A stretch of 6,904 nucleotides of DNA from the NCBI GenBank assembly GCA_030609125.1, contig JAUWCW010000105.1:1-6904 (forward strand). The letters run 5' to 3'. Origin of the DNA: Candidatus Rokuibacteriota bacterium (GTDB lineage: Bacteria; JAUVQV01). Positions 1-5,370 of the stretch are shown piece by piece. Both the position numbers and the translations under genes were made by a program. Numbering within the stretch: the first letter of the stretch is position 1; each line of letters begins with the position of its first letter. The notes under the pieces were generated by a model. It searched no databases and was not told where the DNA came from. It worked only from the letters and a program-made list of their open reading frames with translations.

Positions 1-1807
1 CTCCTATCTTGTCACGGGGGGGTTGGTTCTTCTGGTCGGGATGGCGCCTTCCGGGAGGAGGTCCCTTCTCGCCAGGCCCGCGCTGGCGGGGGCGCTGATC
101 GGCCTCACCGGCTTCATCCCGCTGCTGAAGGTCTCGGGGTGGGTCTCCACGGGGGCGGGAGACTGGGGCGGGCTTTCCATCACCGCCGTCCCCGGACATG
201 CGAGGATCTTTCTGGAGCGGCTGCCGAAGCTCTTTCTGTGGCCCGTCGACACACCCGGGATCCTGCTGAAGGCGTCCCTTGCCTCCTGGCTGGCGGCGGC
301 GGCCCTCTACGCCGTCAAGGTGGTGTCGGAACGGCGCAGGAAGGCGCGGCTGAAGGCTCTTGTGCCGTTGCTCTTCGCCGCCGTCTTTCTTCCCCTCTAC
401 CTCGTCCATCCCCTGGCGGCGGCAGGAGCGCCGCGCTACCTGATCCCCCTGGCGACGACAGTCACCGCCGCCTTTTTCGGGGGGGGAGTCTCGCACCGGT
501 GGAGGGCCGTGCGGTGGGCGGCCTACGTGCTGCTCGCCGTCTGGACGCTCTTCAACACGGCTTCCGCTCTGCAGACGGCGGAGGTGAGGGTGAAGTCCAA
601 GAGGAACGTGGTCCTACGGAGGACGAAGATCATCGAGCAGGCGGAGGAAGCGGGCCTGCGCCACCTGATGATCCTGGGGTCCCACAACGACGGGCACAAC
701 GGACAGTCCCTGACGTTCTACGCCGGGGACAGGGTGCGGTACGTCTCGTCCACCCTGGAGCGATACTATCCCGCCGCCGTGTCGGCCGAGCTCGATCCCC
801 GGGCGGGATTCATTTTCAGGGCGGGGCACCTGCCGAAAGTCGAGCGGTCCCTCTCCTCGGCGGGCATCTTCTCCTTCAGCGAGAGGAGCTTCGAGTGGAC
901 GACCATCTATGATATGAAGGTGCCCCACGCGAGGCACCGCTCCGTTCTCCCCGGAGAGATGGTCATCGAGGTGGAAGGCGCCGCCGGGGGCGGCAGGGGG
1001 GGGAGCCTCGCCGATCGCCGTGCCGGGACGGATGTCGAGGGCGTAGCCGGCGGAGGCCGGGTGACCATCACCGCCGGCCTGGACCGACCCCGGCGCATTG
1101 GTGCTCTCTGGCTGACCTCCGGCGACTCCAGCCGGCTCCCCCGCACCTTCCGGGTCAGCACGTCCATGGATGGGGTGGAGTACACCCCCGTCGGGCCCCG
1201 GCACCGGAACGTCCTGCCCACCTACATCTCCGGGAACCGGGTCTACATGATGGGATACCACGCCCGAACAGAGCTGCGCTTCAGCCCCGTGGAGGCGCGG
1301 TTCGTCAGGGTCAGGGTCGGAAGGGAGGGGAACACGTCTCCGGACTGGTCCGTCAATGAGCTCTTTCTCTTCGAGCACCAGGGCCCCTCCGGGCCGGTGG
1401 CCGACGCTGAAGTCGAGAAGATCACCCGGAGCCTGTCGGCGGAGGCGACTGACTTCACCGTCGCCGACCGCTGGCTCAGTGCCCGGCTAGGCGCGAGGCT
1501 CGCCTCCGGTGACGGTCCACCCCCGGTCTTCCCGCTTTTCAACCCCCGTCACCGTCACACCCTGATAAGCCGAACGGTGGCTCCCCGTCCCGGGCTGGCC
1601 GTCGTGGTGGAGAGGTCCGTGGCGGAGGAGGCTGCCCTTGTCCTTGAAGAGGCGCTCCTCCCGGGGACCTCGCTGGGGCGGGTGGATCTTCCCCACTACA
1701 CCCTTTTCACATTCCGGGGGCCGGATTCGGCCTTCGAAGGTGCCGGCATGTCCCTGCAGTGGAACGGCCACGTTATACTGCGGGACGACACCTCGGGTGG
1801 AGAATAA
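1..1807 (+). CDS. Membrane protein with GT-C/PMT-like C-terminal region and F5/8-type (discoidin) domain, 5' partial
   Basis: The reading frame is open through the left edge, so the true start lies outside; the TTG at 23 is only an internal codon. About 601 residues are visible. Counting from the first full codon, hydrophobic segments lie near residues 1-16, 24-45, 88-108, 120-163 and 170-190. The stretch APRYLIPL in the fourth segment resembles the PRYLxPL stretch of PMT/ArnT-type GT-C glycosyltransferases. A soluble domain follows (about 195-320) whose pattern (LTFYAGDRVRYV, then a GIFSF...YDM stretch) resembles the extracytoplasmic tails of such enzymes. A glycine-rich linker leads to a discoidin-like beta-sandwich at about 352-459, recognised by FRVSTSMDGVEY, EARFVRVRVG and WSVNELFLFEH. 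A further 140-residue tail ends at TAA. Likely role by inference: inner-membrane glycosyl transfer to a surface glycan or protein, with the discoidin part binding sugar outside. The catalytic N-terminal half is not visible, so the enzyme class is tentative. It could instead be a polysaccharide polymerase or an unrelated membrane protein. First gene of the visible rightward operon. Confidence 0.65.
   Translation, partial: SYLVTGGLVLLVGMAPSGRRSLLARPALAGALIGLTGFIPLLKVSGWVSTGAGDWGGLSITAVPGHARIFLERLPKLFLWPVDTPGILLKASLASWLAAAALYAVKVVSERRRKARLKALVPLLFAAVFLPLYLVHPLAAAGAPRYLIPLATTVTAAFFGGGVSHRWRAVRWAAYVLLAVWTLFNTASALQTAEVRVKSKRNVVLRRTKIIEQAEEAGLRHLMILGSHNDGHNGQSLTFYAGDRVRYVSSTLERYYPAAVSAELDPRAGFIFRAGHLPKVERSLSSAGIFSFSERSFEWTTIYDMKVPHARHRSVLPGEMVIEVEGAAGGGRGGSLADRRAGTDVEGVAGGGRVTITAGLDRPRRIGALWLTSGDSSRLPRTFRVSTSMDGVEYTPVGPRHRNVLPTYISGNRVYMMGYHARTELRFSPVEARFVRVRVGREGNTSPDWSVNELFLFEHQGPSGPVADAEVEKITRSLSAEATDFTVADRWLSARLGARLASGDGPPPVFPLFNPRHRHTLISRTVAPRPGLAVVVERSVAEEAALVLEEALLPGTSLGRVDLPHYTLFTFRGPDSAFEGAGMSLQWNGHVILRDDTSGGE
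968..1060 (+). repeat. Imperfect direct repeat encoding a glycine-rich linker
   Basis: Inside the membrane protein gene, codons 968-997 encode EVEGAAGGGR and codons 1031-1060 encode DVEGVAGGGR, 63 bases (21 codons) apart in the same frame. Eleven residues (GGSLADRRAGT) lie between them. The DNA copies differ at several third positions, so this is a diverged duplication or convergent linker sequence rather than a fresh slippage product. It marks the boundary between the membrane-proximal soluble domain and the discoidin-like domain. Confidence 0.6.
1799..1802 (+). promoter_or_regulatory. Ribosome binding site of the FrhB-like gene
   Basis: GGAG (within GGTGGAG) lies 7 bases before the ATG at 1810, inside the last codons of the upstream membrane protein gene. 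The placement decides the start: the frame is also open upstream to an ATG at 1759, but that would overlap the preceding gene by 49 bases and add 17 residues unlike the family. Confidence 0.75.
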
Positions 1808-1809
1808 CG

Positions 1810-3189
1810 ATGCGGGCAGAGAAGAAGAAATCCCACGGCGACCGCTACCGCGACGTGGGCGGTATCATCAGGATAGTCAGGGAGGGACTTTGCCATCGCT
1901 GCGGAGCCTGCATCGGGATCTGTCCCGCCGGCACTTTCGACGTCGGCCCCGGCGGTTACCCTGTCCAGGTGGGAAAGTGTGTCGAATGCGACAAGTGTGT
2001 CCAGGTCTGTTCGGGGATCGGCGTCGACTATCCCGTTCTCGGGGCCGCTCTCTACGGGGAGGGGTACCGGTACGGGCAGTTCCTGGGCCCGGTGAAGGCG
2101 GCCTATGTCGGGTACTCCCTGGACGACGAGATCCGGTGGAGAGGGACGAGCGGCGGCCTGGTCACCCAGCTCCTTGTCCATCTCCTTGAAAGCGGGCGGA
2201 TCACGGGGGCCCTGGTGGTCGTTAATGATCCAGGTGACCCGGCCATGGCGAAGGGGGTCATCGCCAGGAGCCGGGAGGAGCTGATGACGGCGGCCCAGTC
2301 GAAGTACACCACCTCGCCGAGCCTGGCCGCACTGAGAGATCTGAAGGGAGAGAAGGGGCGTATTGCCGTCGTGTGCGTCCCCTGCCAGGTTCATGCCCTT
2401 CGCAAGGCCTTCGCCTTCGACCGTAAGCTGGGGCGGAGGATATCTCTTGTCATCGGCCTGTACTGCCACTTCAAACTCGACGACTCGGCCTCGCGTGAGC
2501 TGGCTGCCGTGACCTCTCGGGGTCGCCATGCCCGACGGGTGTGGTACCGCCGGAAGGATGGGCAGGGGTGGCCGCACAACACCGTCGAGATCGATTTTTC
2601 CGACGGGTCCCACTGGCGGTCTCCCCTCGGCCCGGCGGACACGGTCAACATCCTGTCCCACGTTACTCCCTTGGGGCGGTGCCTGACCTGTCTCGATGTG
2701 ACCTCAGAGCTGGCGGACATCTCCGTCGGGGACCCCTGGATACGGAACGAAGAGGGGAGATGGAAGTATTCCGCCCCCGGCGGGTTGTCGAGTGTCATCG
2801 CCCGCTCCAAGGAGGGAGAGGCCGCCCTGCGCTCCGCCGTGGAGGCAGGCAGGATCAGCCTGAAGCCCATCCCGGCGGAGGAGATCGAAGCCGGGCAGCA
2901 CGCGATCATGGACGAGAAGAAGAACCGCATCCCCTTCCGGCTGGCATTGATGAGGTTCGCCGGCCGTCGGGTGCCTGCATACCCGATGCCGCTGCCTCCG
3001 GCGGACGCCAGGATAGTCCTTCAGGAATCGATCTTTCTCCTCCTCCGCCTGCTGCCGGCCCTGGGCCCGGTGCGGAGGCTCCTCCTGAGGCTGGCCTTCT
3101 CTCCCTGGGGCCAGGGCGTCATGAGAAGGAGGAGGGCGCAGAAGGGGAGGAAGGCGGCCGCGCAAGGGAAGAAGGAGGTGAAGAGTTGA
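1810..3189 (+). CDS. Coenzyme F420 hydrogenase/dehydrogenase beta-subunit (FrhB/FdhB) family iron-sulfur flavoprotein
   Basis: A 459-residue protein starting at the ATG 2 bases after the previous stop. The N-terminus holds a double [4Fe-4S] ferredoxin domain: C28, C31, C34, C38 followed by P, then C57, C60, C63, C67. Next come FrhB-family signatures: RGTSGG (about residue 113), the PCQVHALR motif with C192, GLYCHF with C219, and CLTC (C291, C294) followed by ELADISVGDPW. The family normally binds FAD and passes electrons between a flavin-type carrier and Fe-S clusters. True FrhB uses F420, but homologues in bacterial polysaccharide loci have no settled substrate, so F420 use should not be assumed. 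The C-terminus is extended: a hydrophobic, arginine-punctuated stretch (about 402-437) and then a strongly basic 22-residue tail with ten Lys/Arg, possibly for membrane or partner contact. Its stop overlaps the start of the radical SAM gene. The family call is firm; the reaction and partner are unknown. Confidence 0.9.
   Translation: MRAEKKKSHGDRYRDVGGIIRIVREGLCHRCGACIGICPAGTFDVGPGGYPVQVGKCVECDKCVQVCSGIGVDYPVLGAALYGEGYRYGQFLGPVKAAYVGYSLDDEIRWRGTSGGLVTQLLVHLLESGRITGALVVVNDPGDPAMAKGVIARSREELMTAAQSKYTTSPSLAALRDLKGEKGRIAVVCVPCQVHALRKAFAFDRKLGRRISLVIGLYCHFKLDDSASRELAAVTSRGRHARRVWYRRKDGQGWPHNTVEIDFSDGSHWRSPLGPADTVNILSHVTPLGRCLTCLDVTSELADISVGDPWIRNEEGRWKYSAPGGLSSVIARSKEGEAALRSAVEAGRISLKPIPAEEIEAGQHAIMDEKKNRIPFRLALMRFAGRRVPAYPMPLPPADARIVLQESIFLLLRLLPALGPVRRLLLRLAFSPWGQGVMRRRRAQKGRKAAAQGKKEVKS
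3174..3180 (+). promoter_or_regulatory. Strong ribosome binding site of the radical SAM gene
   Basis: GGAGGTG, within GAAGGAGGTG, ends 5 bases before a TTG at 3186. This supports TTG as the start codon: the next in-frame ATG (3201) would sit 20 bases from this site, too far. The site lies in the last codons of the FrhB-like gene, in a 66-base stretch (3121-3186) with only about ten pyrimidines. Confidence 0.8.
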
Positions 3190-4778
3190 CTGAAATAGCG
3201 ATGGATTGTCTTCTCGTTCATGTCCCGAAGGAGCAGACTTACTACCCTCCGCTCAATATCTATCGAAGCTGCAACCAGATGTCGCTCGGTTTGATGGCCC
3301 TGGCCGACCTGGCCGACCGCAGCGGATTCCGGACGCGCGTCGTCCACGTCGGTGTCGAGAAAGCCCTCGACGGGAACTTCTCCTTCGCGGGGTACCTGCG
3401 CCGCCACCGGCCGCGGGCGATAGGCTTCTCCCTGCAGTTCCATCACGGCCTGGTCGACACCCTGGCTCTGGCGGCGGAGGCCCGTCGGGCCCTGCCGGAG
3501 GCCTTCCTCTTCCTGGGAGGATTCACGGCGACCTTTTTCGGCCGAGAGATCATGGAGACGGCACCGTCGGTCGACGCGGTGGTCAAGGGTGACAGCGAGG
3601 TCCCCCTCCTGGCTCTCCTGGAAGAGCTGGTCAAGGACGGTGCCCGCCGGCTGGCGAAAGTGCCCAATCTCCTCTGGCGGCGGGACGGTGTCGTGGCCGA
3701 AAACGAGCAGTCCTACGTGACGACGGAGGATATGCTGAACGAAATGAGGTACACGCGTCTTGAACTCCTCGACCACGCTGAAACCTACTTTCGGCTCCCG
3801 AAAGCTTTCATGGTGACCAACCTCCCCTCCCCGCTCAACATGAAGTTCAATTCACTCCCGTGGAAAGCGAAAAGAAGTATGTTCCTGGGGTTTCCGGTGG
3901 GGCGCGGCTGCGTGTCCAACTGCTGTTATTGCGGCGGCGGGTCTCGCGCCCAGCGGCATATCAACCGTCGCCGCGGGGTCATTTTCAGGAAACCCGAAAA
4001 GGTGGTGGAAACCATCGAGGAGCTCCGGCAGCACGGCTTCAGAAGCTGCTACCTGAGTTTTGACCCCCGCCCGTGGAGTCAACCTTACTACCTGGAACTG
4101 TTTCGCCTCATGCGGCGTAGAAAACTGGAATTCGGCTTTCACTTCTCGGCGTGGAATCTGCTTTCCCGGGAGCTCCTGGACGAGTTCGCCAGGCTTCCCG
4201 GGGAGGATTCGGCCTATCTCGTCAGTCCCGAATCCGGTTCGGAGCGCGTGCGCAGGGCCGTCCGGGGACAGGCCTACACCAACCTGGAGCTGCTCGAAAA
4301 TCTGGAGTATGCGGACCGCCTGGGAATACGGACAGTGGTGTATTTCTCCCTCGGGGGGTTCGAAAGGAGCCGGGAGGACCTGGAGGCGACCCTCGCCCTC
4401 AAGGATGAGATCGGCAGGAAGATCCGCCGCGCCAGGGTGGAAGCTTTCCTGGTTGAGACCGAGCCCGGCTCTCCCTGGCATCTCGATCCGGAAAAATACG
4501 GGATCAAGCTGCAGCGCCGCTCCCTGGCGGACTTCCTCAGGGATCACTCGTCGCCGTCATACAGTTCCATGACCAGCCTGGGATACACCACCGGCTTTTT
4601 CGGCGACCCCGGAATTTCCCCCGAGGAGTTCGGGGAGCGGATGCTGAAACTGCGGTGCCGTCACTTTTGCGACCAGAGAATCAAGTGCGCCCTTTTGAAA
4701 GGCTTCTGGTTCCTGGGCAGGTCCTGCGGCCTCGCTCCCGGCAGAGGGACCCACCGTTCCGGTCAGGAGCGGGGTTGA
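3186..4778 (+). CDS. Radical SAM protein with N-terminal B12-binding-type domain
   Basis: A 530-residue protein. I chose the TTG at 3186 because of the strong GGAGGTG just upstream; TTGA overlaps the previous stop by 4 bases. Residues about 1-150 look like a B12-binding (Rossmann-type) domain: LLVHVPKE at the start, a helix after SLGLMALADLA, AIGFSLQFHH, FLFLGGFTATFF and VDAVVKGDSEVP, the last two matching the GGxxxT and GE-type turns of the family. The DxHxxG cobalamin-ligand motif is not present. The radical SAM cluster site is C242, C246, C249 (CX3CX2C, in RGCVSNCCYCGGG), followed by a TIM-barrel-like region with YLVSPESGSERVRR and TVVYFSLGGFERS. The C-terminus carries C491, C495, C501 and C514. 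Known relatives carry out methylations, rearrangements and ring chemistry using S-adenosylmethionine. The substrate here is unknown; tight coupling to the FrhB-like gene suggests it receives electrons from that protein or acts on the same molecule. Confidence 0.88.
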   Translation: MTEIAMDCLLVHVPKEQTYYPPLNIYRSCNQMSLGLMALADLADRSGFRTRVVHVGVEKALDGNFSFAGYLRRHRPRAIGFSLQFHHGLVDTLALAAEARRALPEAFLFLGGFTATFFGREIMETAPSVDAVVKGDSEVPLLALLEELVKDGARRLAKVPNLLWRRDGVVAENEQSYVTTEDMLNEMRYTRLELLDHAETYFRLPKAFMVTNLPSPLNMKFNSLPWKAKRSMFLGFPVGRGCVSNCCYCGGGSRAQRHINRRRGVIFRKPEKVVETIEELRQHGFRSCYLSFDPRPWSQPYYLELFRLMRRRKLEFGFHFSAWNLLSRELLDEFARLPGEDSAYLVSPESGSERVRRAVRGQAYTNLELLENLEYADRLGIRTVVYFSLGGFERSREDLEATLALKDEIGRKIRRARVEAFLVETEPGSPWHLDPEKYGIKLQRRSLADFLRDHSSPSYSSMTSLGYTTGFFGDPGISPEEFGERMLKLRCRHFCDQRIKCALLKGFWFLGRSCGLAPGRGTHRSGQERG

Positions 4779-4779
4779 A

Positions 4780-5370
4780 TCAGCTGGGAGAGCGGCGCTC
4801 CTTTCTGACCCTCGCCGGATTCCCGAAGACCACCGCGAGGGGGGGGAGATCGTCCCGGACGACGGAATGGGCGCCGACCACCGTGTCGTGGCCGACGCGC
4901 ACGCCGGGGAAGACGCGCACCCTCACGCCGAGCCAGCATCCATCCTCGACCACCGTAGGCTTTTCGGCGAGCCCTGCCCCCTCTTCCCCGGTGCGGTCTC
5001 CGATAGTGCTGTACGCCGCCAGCAGGACGTGCTCGCCCAGGTAGAGGCCGGCGCCTCCGTCGAGTCCGCAGAAGCCGCTGATGTTGGAGCCCGATCCTAT
5101 CTCAATGGAGCCCACTCCGGCGCGCAGGACTGTCCCCGAGCCGACAAACACCCCGTCGCCAAGAACGATGCGGGAACTCCCGGCGCCTCCGGCGTCGAGG
5201 ACACAGCGGTCGCCGAGAATCACCCCGTCACCCAGACTGATCCGGTCGGGCCGCCCCATCTGCAGATCGCGCCCGAAGATGACACCCCTGCCGCAGCGGG
5301 CGAAGGCGTGCCGCAGTCCCCGCCGGCGCAGGATGAGCCCCAGTGCCCCGGGAAAAGAGAGAACCCTCAC
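4780..5370 (-). CDS. Left-handed beta-helix (hexapeptide-repeat) acyltransferase
   Basis: A 196-residue protein with a GTG start at 5370, which overlaps the upstream gene's TGA as GTGA. From about residue 44 to 170 it consists of hexapeptide repeats with I/V/L every sixth position (ISLGDGVILGDRCVLD, IVLGDGVFVGSGTVLRAG, IEIGSGSNISGF, VEDGCWLGVRVRVFPGVRVG). It closes with the family ending SVVRDDLPPLAVVFGNPARV. This resembles the WcaF/WbbJ/NodL-like O-acetyltransferases that act on sugars in the cytoplasm with acetyl-CoA, usually as trimers. Members normally carry a histidine in the loop before the KPxVV strand (for example in a YSxxHD setting). Here that loop reads YSTIGDR (120-126) and contains no histidine, so activity is uncertain. 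Its position after an amidotransferase gene supports a role in decorating a surface glycan. It could alternatively be a serine acetyltransferase-like or structural homologue. Confidence 0.85.
   Translation of the reverse strand: MRVLSFPGALGLILRRRGLRHAFARCGRGVIFGRDLQMGRPDRISLGDGVILGDRCVLDAGGAGSSRIVLGDGVFVGSGTVLRAGVGSIEIGSGSNISGFCGLDGGAGLYLGEHVLLAAYSTIGDRTGEEGAGLAEKPTVVEDGCWLGVRVRVFPGVRVGHDTVVGAHSVVRDDLPPLAVVFGNPARVRKERRSPS

Noticed and set aside
614-1378. A 254-codon minus-strand frame opposite the membrane protein gene
   Set aside because: Low-complexity composition, no motif and no convincing ribosome site seen; it is explained by the GC-rich third positions of the plus-strand gene.
1696-2661. 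A 321-codon open frame on the minus strand across the FrhB-like gene
   Set aside because: It lies antisense to a gene with firm family motifs, has Pro/Arg/Gly-rich composition with no recognisable domain, and is the kind of shadow frame expected in GC-rich coding DNA.
2541-3185. Upstream in-frame extension of the radical SAM gene to 2541
   Set aside because: The frame is open, but it lies entirely within the FrhB-like gene and reads as Arg/Gly/Pro-rich sequence. The strong ribosome site at 3174-3180 and the overlap at 3186 mark the true start.
3021-4547. Minus-strand open frames (3021-3776 and 3852-4547) opposite the radical SAM gene
   Set aside because: The plus strand encodes a complete cobalamin-type radical SAM protein here. 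The minus frames show no domain features.
4753-4763. ACCG/CGGT inverted repeat near the radical SAM 3' end
   Set aside because: A four-pair stem with no T tract on either side is expected by chance in GC-rich DNA.
4787-4804. Possible terminator hairpin (GGAG/CTCC stem followed by TTT) just after the radical SAM stop
   Set aside because: The stem is only four pairs with a seven-base loop, the T run is three, and it is within the acyltransferase coding sequence. It is too weak to call.
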